From Salinicola sp. (GTDB lineage Bacteria; Pseudomonadota; Gammaproteobacteria; Pseudomonadales; Halomonadaceae): a DNA stretch of 53,398 nt. Position 1 is the first letter of the stretch. Each line of letters opens with the position of its first letter. The DNA is taken from assembly GCA_002695065.1 (NCBI GenBank), contig NZNW01000076.1, forward strand, positions 1 through 53,398, given 5' to 3'. The position numbers and the translations under genes were made by a program. A model generated the notes under the pieces. It saw only the letters and a program-made list of their open reading frames with translations, was not told where the DNA came from and did no database searches. Positions 7,515 through 15,881 of this stretch are shown one piece after another.

Positions 7515-8695
7515 GCCAGCTGTCGTGCGACCCAGGTCAGCTCGCGGGATATGGCCGCTTCCACGCTCTCCGTGCGCAGAGTCTCCGGTAATACCTGCCA
7601 TGTGTAGGTCTCCACTTCCAGGTGCTGCGAGATCGGTCGCTGGCGATGCAGGGCGAGGATGTCGGTAAGGAACGACTGGGTGGTCTCGAACGGCGCTATC
7701 GTGTCCGCGAAGATCGGCACGTGGAAGTGCACGCGCCACTCTTCGCCGTCGGCTCTGGCGTCGTCGGCCAGCGCCTCGGGCAGGTCCGCGTATCGCACCA
7801 GTCCGTCTGCGCTGGAGACCACGACCTGATGCAGATAGGTGCGCTCGCAGAACGGTGCCAGCGCGTCGCGCTTCGCCGCGTCGATCCGCGGAACGCGCAG
7901 TGCGGCGCTCAGCTGCAGCTTGTGGATCGGAATGGCTGCCGTGCGCAGGGCCTCGATGCTGGCGGCCGGATCCTCGAATTCCACCGCGGCGTGGCAGACG
8001 TCGTAGCAGACACCCAGATGCCGCGGCAGCACCAGTTTCGCTTCATCGCGGGTCAATCCGCAGAGTTCTCCCAGACGGTTGGCGGCCGCATCGGAATAGA
8101 GATGGTCGCGGAAGAACGCGACCGTTTCGGCGATGGTCTCCAGGAAGCAGTGGGGCTCGGGCTCCAGCGCGATGGCGATGGTGACCTGGGTCTTCTGGGC
8201 GAGCTTGACGCAGTGGGCCGCCGCCTTGAGCAGGTTTTCCGCCATCGCCGGCGCAGCCCCTTCGGCCAAAGGCTTGTAGGTGCCGGGTACGGTGCTCAGG
8301 CTCAGGGTGTCGCCGGCGGTGCCCAGTTCCGCCATCAGGTCGGCGAGCCAGCAGGTGTAGTCGAGCCGGGCGCGCTGCTTCCAGTCGGGTTGGTAGACGG
8401 CCTGCTTGACCGGGATGCCGTGGAAGGGACCGAACGGGAAGCCGTTCATGGTCACCACGCGATAGTTCTCCCGCGCGAGGATCTCCTTGAGTTCGGCCCG
8501 TGCGCCGGGGGCGCGGAGCTCCTCCAGCGCCTGGGCAGACAGGCGCAGACCCACGCCGAAGGTCGCCTCGGGGCAGACGGTTTCCCGCACTCGCTTGACC
8601 GGCCCGAGCAGCGCCTCGCGCACCGCTTCCCAGGTCTGAGTCGGGTGGATGTTGAGACAGTAGGTCAGTTGACCCAGATCATCAGGCAGCTGCAT
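7511..8695 (-). CDS. eboE: EboE, xylose-isomerase-like TIM barrel protein
   Basis: 394 residues with the sugar-phosphate isomerase/epimerase-type TIM barrel pattern. Candidate metal-ligand stretches are ALEPEPHCF (Glu), CYDVCHAAVEFED (Asp, His) and YLHQVVV. The protein begins with a strand, LTYCLNIHPTQTWEAV, and the barrel extends nearly to the C-terminus; no signal peptide. Its start overlaps the end of eboD by 14 bp and its stop overlaps the eboC start by 4 bp, so the three genes form one tightly coupled unit. The family acts on sugars or inositols, but this member's substrate is unknown. Proximity to the sugar-phosphate-cyclase-like EboD suggests both act on a carbocyclic or sugar-derived intermediate (inference). 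Confidence 0.86.
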   Translation of the reverse strand: MQLPDDLGQLTYCLNIHPTQTWEAVREALLGPVKRVRETVCPEATFGVGLRLSAQALEELRAPGARAELKEILARENYRVVTMNGFPFGPFHGIPVKQAVYQPDWKQRARLDYTCWLADLMAELGTAGDTLSLSTVPGTYKPLAEGAAPAMAENLLKAAAHCVKLAQKTQVTIAIALEPEPHCFLETIAETVAFFRDHLYSDAAANRLGELCGLTRDEAKLVLPRHLGVCYDVCHAAVEFEDPAASIEALRTAAIPIHKLQLSAALRVPRIDAAKRDALAPFCERTYLHQVVVSSADGLVRYADLPEALADDARADGEEWRVHFHVPIFADTIAPFETTQSFLTDILALHRQRPISQHLEVETYTWQVLPETLRTESVEAAISRELTWVARQLA

Positions 8696-9974
8696 GGTGG
8701 TTTGCCTCTTCGCGCAGCCAGTCGATCGCGGCTGTCATGGTGGTTTCATCGATCTCGTGGAGGTCGTGTCCACGCCCCAACCCGGCCAGCAGCGTGATCG
8801 TCAGCTCGCCTCCGAGGTGCTGCTGAAACTCCCGGAGCCCCGCCATGATGGCAAGACGACCGTCGTCGCCGAGCTCCATCAATTGGGTGTGGAAGACCGG
8901 CAAGCCCAGGCGCTTCAACAGCCACACGACGCGCCACTCGGCGCCGGCGGGCAGCAGGCCTGTCAGCACGGAGTAGCGCGTGTCCAGGGCGATGCCAATG
9001 GCGACGGCCTCGCCGTGGCCGATGCCGTGGTGGGTCAGGGCCTCGAGCTTGTGGGCCGCCCAGTGGCCGTAATCCAGCGGCCGTGACGAACCCTGTTCGA
9101 ACGGGTCGCCGCCACGGCCGATCTGGCGCATGTGCAGCTCGGCGCTGCGGCGGATCATCGCTTCCTCGGTGCGCGGGTCGAACTCGGCCAGCGAATCGGC
9201 GTTGGCTTCCAGCCAGTCGAAGAAGGCACCATCGCGGATCAGCGCCACCTTGATCGCTTCGGAGATACCGGCCAGCCGGTCGCGGCGCGAGAGCGTGCTC
9301 AGGAAGTCGAAGTCGTTGAGCACCGCCCAGGGCGGGGCGAAGGTGCCGATGAAGTTCTTGTAGCCCTTGAAGTTGACGGCATTCTTGACCCCGACGCCGC
9401 TGTCGTTCTGCGCCAGCACCGTGGTGGGTAGCCGGATCAGGCGGACGCCGCGATGGCCCATGGCGGCGGCGAGCCCCAGCGCATCCAGCACCGCGCCGCC
9501 GCCGATGACGATGACGTAGGCGTGACGATCGACACCGTGGCGCCGGATGCCCTCCAGCACGCCGTCGATCGTCTCCAGGTTGGCCTTCACGGACTCCCCG
9601 CCCGGCACGGTGATGGGCGCCGCCAGCAGGGTCATGCGGCTGGCGTGGGCGGCGAAGTAGGCATCGATACGCCGGTTCAGGTCCGGCCAGGTGGCGGCAA
9701 CGCCGGCATCGACGTAGATCAGGCAGCGGTGGTTCTTGCGGGGTTCGCGGCGCGAGATGACATCGGCCAGCAGGGCGTTGTCGGGAGAGAAGATTTCCCG
9801 GGTGAAGGCCACGGGATAGTCGTAGGCGACGGAAAAGCGCTGCCAGTGAATGTCCGACGACGCTGGGTGCCGGTTGGCCTCGGGACGTTGCACGGGCTGC
9901 CGGGGCGGCGCGAGTGGCGACGAGTCGAGGGCGAAGTCGCCATCGATCGAGAACGATAAAGCGGGCCGGTTCAT
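8682..9974 (-). CDS. eboD: EboD, 3-dehydroquinate-synthase-like sugar phosphate cyclase
   Basis: 430 residues, longer than AroB (~360). It has the sugar phosphate cyclase fold: NAD-binding GGGAVLDALGLAA (158-170), PTTVLAQNDSGVGVKNAV (183-200), KNFIGTF, and the metal ligands Glu239 (GISEAIKVALI), His304 (DYGHWAAHK) and His320 (GHGEAVAIG). All catalytic-site families are present, so it should be active, but the extra N-terminal ~45 residues and altered loops separate it from housekeeping AroB and place it with EboD/EEVS-like enzymes. Product unknown. First gene of the eboD-E-C unit; AGG about ten bases before the ATG. About 265 bp separate it from abgB, which runs in the same direction. Confidence 0.87.
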   Translation of the reverse strand: MNRPALSFSIDGDFALDSSPLAPPRQPVQRPEANRHPASSDIHWQRFSVAYDYPVAFTREIFSPDNALLADVISRREPRKNHRCLIYVDAGVAATWPDLNRRIDAYFAAHASRMTLLAAPITVPGGESVKANLETIDGVLEGIRRHGVDRHAYVIVIGGGAVLDALGLAAAMGHRGVRLIRLPTTVLAQNDSGVGVKNAVNFKGYKNFIGTFAPPWAVLNDFDFLSTLSRRDRLAGISEAIKVALIRDGAFFDWLEANADSLAEFDPRTEEAMIRRSAELHMRQIGRGGDPFEQGSSRPLDYGHWAAHKLEALTHHGIGHGEAVAIGIALDTRYSVLTGLLPAGAEWRVVWLLKRLGLPVFHTQLMELGDDGRLAIMAGLREFQQHLGGELTITLLAGLGRGHDLHEIDETTMTAAIDWLREEANHHAAA

Positions 9975-9995
9975 GAAGTTATCGCCTGCGTAAGG

Positions 9996-10023
9996 GGTCC
10001 GAAAACGAAAAAGCGGACCGCTT
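9996..10023 (-). terminator. Overlapping inverted repeats upstream of eboD (terminator or operator)
   Basis: AAGCGG-A-CCGCTT (10011-10023) is a perfect 6-bp dyad; read leftward it is followed by a T-rich TTTCGTTTTC. GGTCCG at 9996-10001 also pairs with CGGACC at 10014-10019. It lies 22-49 bp before the eboD start, so it could end abgTAB read-through or be an operator for eboDEC. Confidence 0.4.
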
Positions 10024-10240
10024 CATTAAGGGGCGATCGCGCTTGGCCTCTAGCCTTGGTTTCACGGGGTTAGCTTCGGGGCTGGACGGGGCGGGCGACA
10101 AGAATGGTTCTTTTGCTACGAAGTATGAGTGGCGTATCGGTTTTTCGGGTGTATCGAGGCTCATCAAACGGTAACAAAGGCGGTGATGGGTGGCATTGAC
10201 CCTGTCCGCCGCCTCGGTTTCTTGTCTCGATGACTTGCGA

Positions 10241-11704
10241 TCACCCTTTCAGCGGCGAGGGCGTGACATCGTCGGGAATCGGGCAGCGATAGGGCTCGCG
10301 TCGCGTGGCCCTGTCCAACTCCGCCCGCGCCTCGGCCAGGATGGCCGGATCCTGCATGAGCGCGACGGCGGTGCCGGCCATCACCTTGGCCGCCTGCAGC
10401 ATGCCCTTGTGGCCCAGCGAGCTGTGCCCCTGGGCGACCACCTGCCAGGTGTGCAGCGGCGTGCCCAGGGCGAAGCAGTTGACGTAGCACTGGGCGGTCG
10501 GCACCACCCAACTGACGTCGCCGACATCGGTGGAGCCATACATCAGTTCGTCGCTGGCGCTGTAGGGGGCGATGTCGTCGACCAGAGCCTTGCCTTCGAG
10601 CCCGTCGACATACGCCTCTGCCGCCTCGCCGCCGGCGCTGAGGATATTGGCGTAGGTGGTACGCAGATCGTCGTCGCTGACCGTCGCCTTGATGCGTGCC
10701 CCGTAGGCTTGCTCCCCGGCGTCATGACGCGGCGGGCCGAATGCCTCGAATCGTGACTGCATCAGCCGTTCCAGGGTGCGATTGGGGCGGTAGCCGGAGC
10801 ACGCCTTGTCGAACGTCATCTCGACCTGGGTCCCGGTCATCAGCGCCGCGCCCTCGGCGATCTTCTGGACACGCTCGAAGATCGCCCGGACGTCGCCCAT
10901 GCGCCGGGCACGCATCAGGTAGAGCACCTCGGCATCGGCCTGGACGACGTTGGGGGAGGCGCCGCCGGTGCGGGTGATCGAGTAGTGCAGGCGTGCGTCC
11001 GGCACGATGTGCTCGCGCAGATAGTTGGCGCCGACGTTCATCAGCTCCACGGCGTCCAGCGCGCTGCGGCCGAGATGGGGCGAGTTGGCGGCGTGGGCGG
11101 AGGTGCCCGTGAAGCGGAAGTAGGCCTGGATATTGGCCAGCGTCGGCGTCGAGAAGATGGCGTTGAACGCCTGTGGATGCCAGGTGAGCGCGGCGTCGAC
11201 ATCGTCGAACACCCCCTCGCGCACCATGAAGGTCTTGCCGGAGCCCCCCTCTTCGCCGGGGCAGCCGTAGAAGCGCACGGTGCCGGAGAGCGCGTTGTCG
11301 GCCATATAGTCACGCACGCCGACGGCGCCGGCCAGCGCGGCGACGCCTAGCAGATTGTGGCCGCAGCCATGACCATTGCCGCCGGGGACCAGCGGCTCGG
11401 CTTCGCTCGCTTCACCGCGCTGGCTGAGTCCGGCCAGGGCGTCGTACTCGCCGAGCAGCGCAATGACCGGCTTGCCACTGCCGTAGCTGGCGACGAAGGC
11501 GGTCTCGATGCCGGCGATGCCGCGCTCGACCTGAAAACCTTCGGCTTCCAGCGCGTCGCTCAGCCTCGCCGCAGAGCGGGTCTCCTCGAAGCGGGTCTCG
11601 GCCAGTTCCCACACCTGATTGGCATGATCGATGAAGCGGTCGCGCTTGCTCTCGATCAGGGTGTCGAGCCGCCGGATCGTGGCGTCAGTCGCGTTCATAT
11701 CCAT
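10241..11704 (-). CDS. abgB: AbgB-like p-aminobenzoyl-glutamate hydrolase subunit B (M20 peptidase)
   Basis: 487 residues, M20-family amidohydrolase. Zinc-site sequences are GNGHGCGHNLLG, the Glu pair in GCPGEEGGSGK and the late histidine in VAQGHSSLGHKGM, with the dimerisation domain in the middle (GTSAHAANSPHLGRSA). In E. coli AbgA and AbgB form a heterodimer that cleaves p-aminobenzoyl-glutamate, a folate breakdown product, to p-aminobenzoate and glutamate. Length and motif variants match AbgB rather than AbgA. The ATG at 11704 is preceded by AAGGA; the frame is open to 11830 but that would run into abgA. Only 8 bp separate it from abgA, which fits an obligate complex. Confidence 0.88.
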   Translation of the reverse strand: MDMNATDATIRRLDTLIESKRDRFIDHANQVWELAETRFEETRSAARLSDALEAEGFQVERGIAGIETAFVASYGSGKPVIALLGEYDALAGLSQRGEASEAEPLVPGGNGHGCGHNLLGVAALAGAVGVRDYMADNALSGTVRFYGCPGEEGGSGKTFMVREGVFDDVDAALTWHPQAFNAIFSTPTLANIQAYFRFTGTSAHAANSPHLGRSALDAVELMNVGANYLREHIVPDARLHYSITRTGGASPNVVQADAEVLYLMRARRMGDVRAIFERVQKIAEGAALMTGTQVEMTFDKACSGYRPNRTLERLMQSRFEAFGPPRHDAGEQAYGARIKATVSDDDLRTTYANILSAGGEAAEAYVDGLEGKALVDDIAPYSASDELMYGSTDVGDVSWVVPTAQCYVNCFALGTPLHTWQVVAQGHSSLGHKGMLQAAKVMAGTAVALMQDPAILAEARAELDRATRREPYRCPIPDDVTPSPLKG

Positions 11705-11712
11705 GAAAAACG

Positions 11713-13065
11713 TTATCCTTGAAGCGTCTCGGAAGGTCGGCGGTGAAGGGCCGGATCGTCTGCCTGCAGGGCCAGATGGGCCAGGGTGTGGATGGCCAGC
11801 GGCAGTACGTCCTCGTCGAAATCGAAGCATTGATGATGGTGGCCGGCGGCGAGTTCGGTGCCGAACACCATGTAGGTGGCCAGCCCGCCGCGTTCCCGCA
11901 CGCGCTGCATCATGGTGGTGGCGTCCTCGGAGCCGGAAGGGCGATTTTCGGTGGCGATCACGCTGTCGATGCCGGGCAGGCCGGCGATGTGCCCCTGAAT
12001 GAACTCGACCAGCTCAGGGCTCGGTTCGCAGTTGCGCGCTTCGCCGGCGAGGCGGTACGCCATCTCGACGCCCTGCATCTGGGCCGCGCCGCGCAGCACG
12101 GCCAGCGCTCGGCGCTGCATCTCATCGTCGATCTCGCTGGTCTCGCCCCGGGTTTCGAGCTTGAGCGTGGCGGTGCCGGGCACCACGTTGCGGCCGCTGC
12201 CGGCGCTGAGCACGCCGACGTTGATGCGCGAGGCGCCGGCGCTGTGGCGCGGAATGGCATGCAGTCCGAGGGCGGCTTGGGCGGCGGCCAGCAGGGCGTT
12301 GCTGCCCGCTTCCGGATTGGCGCCGGCGTGGGCGGGTACGCCGGTGAAGGTGACATCGAGCTTGGTGGTGGCGAGATAGCCGTTGTGGCCGCAGACGACC
12401 GTTCCCTTGGGCACCCCGGTGCCGATATGGGTGGCGATGAAGATATCCACGTCATCGAGCACGCCGGCTTCGACCATCGATCTCGCGCCACGTACGCCCT
12501 CCTCCGCGGGCTGGAAGATCAGCTTGATGCGGCCGCTCAGATGCGGCATCAGCTCGACGAACAGACGCGCCAGGCCCAGCCCGATGGTGGTATGACCGTC
12601 ATGGCCACAGGCATGCATCATGCCGGCGTTGCGGGAGGCGAATCCCTCCCGGCTGGGCCGGTGGTCGTTGTCACTGGACTCATCGAGATCGAGCGCATCG
12701 AGATCGACGCGATAGGCCAATGTCGGCCCCGGGCGGCCGGTATCCCATTCCGCCACCACGCCGGTGTAGCCGCCGGCGAGGGCCGGCAGCCAGCGTTCGA
12801 CGGCGCCCTGGTCGCGGGCGCGCTCGAGCGCCTGAACCAGCACTTCGGGCTCGGGCACGCCCATGCGGCTATCGGCGTCGATTACGTCGCGGCCGAGGCT
12901 GACCCGATAGCCGAGCCGATCCAGCTCTTCGGCAACGATCGAGGCGGTGCGGAACTCGACCCAGCCGGACTCGGCATGGCGATGGAAATCCCGTCGCCAC
13001 TGGGTCAACTGCGGAATCAGCGCGTCGATCGCTGGGGCCAGTTCTGGTTCGGTAACGGTACTCAT
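11713..13065 (-). CDS. abgA: AbgA-like p-aminobenzoyl-glutamate hydrolase subunit A
   Basis: 450 residues, M20 family. Zinc ligands lie in MHACGHDGHTTIG, in FQPAEEGVRGA and in the C-terminal GHHHQCFDFDED region; the lid domain contains GVPAHAGANPEAGSNALL. It is the partner of AbgB in splitting p-aminobenzoyl-glutamate. The ATG at 13065 has GGAG nine bases upstream and is preferred over upstream in-frame starts. The gene sits 61 bp downstream of abgT and 8 bp upstream of abgB, so the order is T-A-B instead of the A-B-T of E. coli. Cytoplasmic. Confidence 0.88.
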   Translation of the reverse strand: MSTVTEPELAPAIDALIPQLTQWRRDFHRHAESGWVEFRTASIVAEELDRLGYRVSLGRDVIDADSRMGVPEPEVLVQALERARDQGAVERWLPALAGGYTGVVAEWDTGRPGPTLAYRVDLDALDLDESSDNDHRPSREGFASRNAGMMHACGHDGHTTIGLGLARLFVELMPHLSGRIKLIFQPAEEGVRGARSMVEAGVLDDVDIFIATHIGTGVPKGTVVCGHNGYLATTKLDVTFTGVPAHAGANPEAGSNALLAAAQAALGLHAIPRHSAGASRINVGVLSAGSGRNVVPGTATLKLETRGETSEIDDEMQRRALAVLRGAAQMQGVEMAYRLAGEARNCEPSPELVEFIQGHIAGLPGIDSVIATENRPSGSEDATTMMQRVRERGGLATYMVFGTELAAGHHHQCFDFDEDVLPLAIHTLAHLALQADDPALHRRPSETLQG

Positions 13066-13126
13066 GGTGACGTTCTCCGCGTATTGGATGTCTTGATGCG
13101 CTTGCCCACAGTCGTGTCCTGTCGCC

Positions 13127-14662
13127 TCAAGAGGGCAGATAGGTGGTGATGCCCGGGCCATAGGGAAGCCCCAGCAGGTAGAACGCCGTCAGCAACAGGA
13201 TCCAGATCCCCAGAAATGCCAGGGTGTAGGGCAGCATCAGCGACATCAGCGTGCCGAGGCCGGCGTTCTTGTCGTATTTCCGGATGAAGGTGAGCACCAC
13301 GATCATGTAGGGATTGAGCGGCGAGATGATGTTGGTCGATGAGTCGGCGATGCGATAGGCGACCTGGACGAAGGCGGGGTGATAGCCGAGCTGCATGAAC
13401 ATCGGCACGAACACCGGGGCTTCGAGTGCCCACTTCGCCGAGCCGCTGAAGATCAGCAGGTTCATGCAGGCGGTGAAGACGATGTAGCAGAGGATGACCG
13501 GGAACCCGGTGAAGTCCATGGCGGTCAGCAGGTCGGCACCGTTGACCGCGATCCAGGTGCCGATGTGGGTCCAGTTGAACCAGGCGATGAACTGCGAGGC
13601 GGCGAAGATCAGCACGATGTAGCTGCCCAGGTCGCGCATCGCCTCGGCCATGTTCTCGGACACGTCGCGCGAGCGCTTGATGCGACCCACGGTGATGCCC
13701 CAGGTCACGCTGACCGTGATGAAGAAGAACAGGATGATCGGAATGATGCCGCTCAGGAACGGCGACGGAATCAGCTCGCCATCGGGGCCGCGCAGCGGCG
13801 AGTTCGGCCAGAACAGCAGCGTGGCGATGGCAGCGACGTAGATCAGCGCGGCAATGCCGGCGTTGCGAAGACCGCGGCGGGCATTTGCCGGCTCGCTGCT
13901 TTCGACCTGCTCGACGTCGCCCTGATAGGTGCCGAGGCGCGGTTCGATGACGCGCTCGGTGACGACGGCGGCCACGATGGTGAGCACGAACACGGAGACG
14001 CAGTTGAAGTACCAGTTGTCCACCGGTGTCACCATCATGTCGGGGCTGACGATGCGCGCCGCCTCGGTGGAAATGCCCGACAGCAGCGCATCGGTCCCGA
14101 CGATCAGCAGGTTGGCGGTGAAGCCCGCGCCGGCGCTGGCGAATCCCAGCGCCAGGCCGGCGATCGGATGGCGGCCAAGGGAGTGGTAGACCATCGCCGC
14201 CAGCGGCGGCAGCAGGATCAGCGAGGCGTCGGAGGCGACGTTCATCATGATCCCGGTAAACGCCACGGTGTAAGTCACCAGCCGTTTGGGTGCCGAAAGA
14301 ATGGTATGGCGCACCAGGGTCTCCAGCAGCCCCAGCTTTTCGGCCAGGCCGATACCCAGCATCATCGACAACACCAGCCCGAGCGGCGCGAAGCCGGTAA
14401 AGTTATCGAGCATCGAGTCGAGAATGAACTGGATACCCTCGGCGGAGACCAGGCTGCGAATCGCCTCTACCTCGCCGCTGCCGGGATGTTCGACAGTGGC
14501 GCCGGCGAGGGCGAACAGCACCGATGCCACCAGCACGGCGGCAGCCAGCATGACGAAGATCATGAAGGGGTCGGGAAGCCGGTTGCCGAAACGCTCGATG
14601 GCGTTCAGCAGCCGGATCGACAGCCGCGGGCGAGCGGCGTCACGGGACGCGGTCGCTTCCAT
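13127..14662 (-). CDS. abgT: AbgT-family p-aminobenzoyl-glutamate transporter
   Basis: 511 residues, close to E. coli AbgT (508), with about 11-12 hydrophobic segments. Family-typical features include the cytoplasmic N-terminus, RFGNRLPDPFMIFVM, the re-entrant segment GFASAGAGFTANLL and the C-terminal repeat GSAKWALEAPVFVPMF. AbgT proteins import p-aminobenzoyl-glutamate; some homologues instead export sulfonamides and p-aminobenzoate using the proton gradient. Linkage to abgA and abgB supports import for breakdown. AGGAG six bases before the ATG is a strong ribosome-binding site. First gene of the abgTAB unit, divergent from the LysR gene across a 292-bp spacer. Confidence 0.9.
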   Translation of the reverse strand: MEATASRDAARPRLSIRLLNAIERFGNRLPDPFMIFVMLAAAVLVASVLFALAGATVEHPGSGEVEAIRSLVSAEGIQFILDSMLDNFTGFAPLGLVLSMMLGIGLAEKLGLLETLVRHTILSAPKRLVTYTVAFTGIMMNVASDASLILLPPLAAMVYHSLGRHPIAGLALGFASAGAGFTANLLIVGTDALLSGISTEAARIVSPDMMVTPVDNWYFNCVSVFVLTIVAAVVTERVIEPRLGTYQGDVEQVESSEPANARRGLRNAGIAALIYVAAIATLLFWPNSPLRGPDGELIPSPFLSGIIPIILFFFITVSVTWGITVGRIKRSRDVSENMAEAMRDLGSYIVLIFAASQFIAWFNWTHIGTWIAVNGADLLTAMDFTGFPVILCYIVFTACMNLLIFSGSAKWALEAPVFVPMFMQLGYHPAFVQVAYRIADSSTNIISPLNPYMIVVLTFIRKYDKNAGLGTLMSLMLPYTLAFLGIWILLLTAFYLLGLPYGPGITTYLPS

Positions 14663-14954
14663 GGGGAACTCCTGAGTCGATTGTTGTAGATCGGATGAGC
14701 CGATCGAATGTTATATCGCGCTATTGCCGCGCTCGGAGCCGACGATCGATTGTGTTGTGGCGTCTGGACCTCGAGCATGTCGTCGTCATCGTCTTCAGAA
14801 CGTCAGACTGACGATCTGGATCCTGAAACCCGGGGCTGAAGTCGGGAGTCTGGTGGCGTCGACTCGTCAACAGTAGAGCCGGCTCGGGATCCGCAAAAGA
14901 TGTCGATTACTTTTTGGTGATAACCTGCGGTGATCGCGCAGTGGGAGTCGCCGT

Positions 14955-15860
14955 ATGCAGTATCCGATCAAGCTCCACCAGATTCGGGCCTTCGTCGAAG
15001 TATCCCGCCGCGGCAGCATTCGGGCGGCGGCGCGTGAGCTGGGGCTTTCCCAGCCGGGCCTGACCAAGGCCATCCGGGAGCTGGAGGAGGGGCTGGGGGC
15101 CGCGCTGCTGGTGCGCACTTCCCAGGGCGTGACGCTGACCGACTCCGGGCGGGCCTTCGATCAGCACGCGCATCTGATCATCGAGGAACTGCGCCGGGCG
15201 CGGGAGAACGTCGAGCAGTTGAACGGGGTGCTGCGCGGGCAGATCGTGATGGGGGCTTCGGCCACGGTGGCGCGTACGCTGCTGCCTCAGGTGGTCGGGC
15301 GCTTCCGGCAAGAACTGCCCAACGTCAGGTTGCGGGTGCTCGAGGGGCAACTCTCATCGATGGTGGCGGGGCTGCGCGACGGTGAACTGGACTTCTCGAT
15401 CAACACGCTCTCCAGCGGCGTGCTCGACAGCGATCTCGAGGCGCTGCCGCTGTTCTCGACGCCCTTCGTCGTGGTTCTGAGACGGGATCACCCCCAAGCG
15501 GGCGCGCGCCGACTAAAGGAGCTGATCGACTGCGACTGGGTGCTGCCGACGGCGCGCAGCGGTTACTACGCCGATCTTGCCGACACCCTGGAACGTCACG
15601 GTTTCTCGCGCGATCAGGTGAGCGTGGTGTGCGACTCCTTCACCACTTCGCTCAATCTGATCCAGCACAGCGATATGGTCGGAGTCTTCGCCGCGCAGAT
15701 GACCGCACAGCACGGCATGGGCGAACTGAGGGAACTGACCCTGGACGATCCACTACCGCTGGCGACCTTTCACATGATCAAGCGCCGCGGCGTGCCGCTG
15801 ACGCCGGTGGCATCGCGGCTGGCCAAGCTGTTCGAGTACGAGAGCCGGGGAGCGGAGTGA
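14955..15860 (+). CDS. abgR: LysR-family regulator of the abg genes (AbgR-like)
   Basis: 301 residues. The N-terminal winged helix-turn-helix is clear (LHQIRAFVEVSRRGSIRAAA, then SQPGLTKAIRELEE) and is followed by the linker helix and the effector-binding domain. GGGAG precedes the ATG by seven bases. Its divergent position to abgT, with 292 bp between the starts, is the classic arrangement for a LysR regulator of the neighbouring operon. The inducer is presumably p-aminobenzoyl-glutamate or a related compound (inference). Just upstream the sequence GGTGATAACCTGCGGTGAT (about 14918-14936) repeats GGTGAT, a possible binding region. It ends 21 bp from the convergent MFS gene. Confidence 0.82.
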   Translation: MQYPIKLHQIRAFVEVSRRGSIRAAARELGLSQPGLTKAIRELEEGLGAALLVRTSQGVTLTDSGRAFDQHAHLIIEELRRARENVEQLNGVLRGQIVMGASATVARTLLPQVVGRFRQELPNVRLRVLEGQLSSMVAGLRDGELDFSINTLSSGVLDSDLEALPLFSTPFVVVLRRDHPQAGARRLKELIDCDWVLPTARSGYYADLADTLERHGFSRDQVSVVCDSFTTSLNLIQHSDMVGVFAAQMTAQHGMGELRELTLDDPLPLATFHMIKRRGVPLTPVASRLAKLFEYESRGAE

Positions 15861-15881
15861 CGCATGCCGGCTTCCAGCGGG

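Noticed and set aside
8682-9974. Annotating the cyclase-like gene as housekeeping aroB
   Set aside because: It is ~70 residues longer than AroB, has an extra N-terminal region, and is embedded in eboD-E-C; AroB is normally next to aroK elsewhere.
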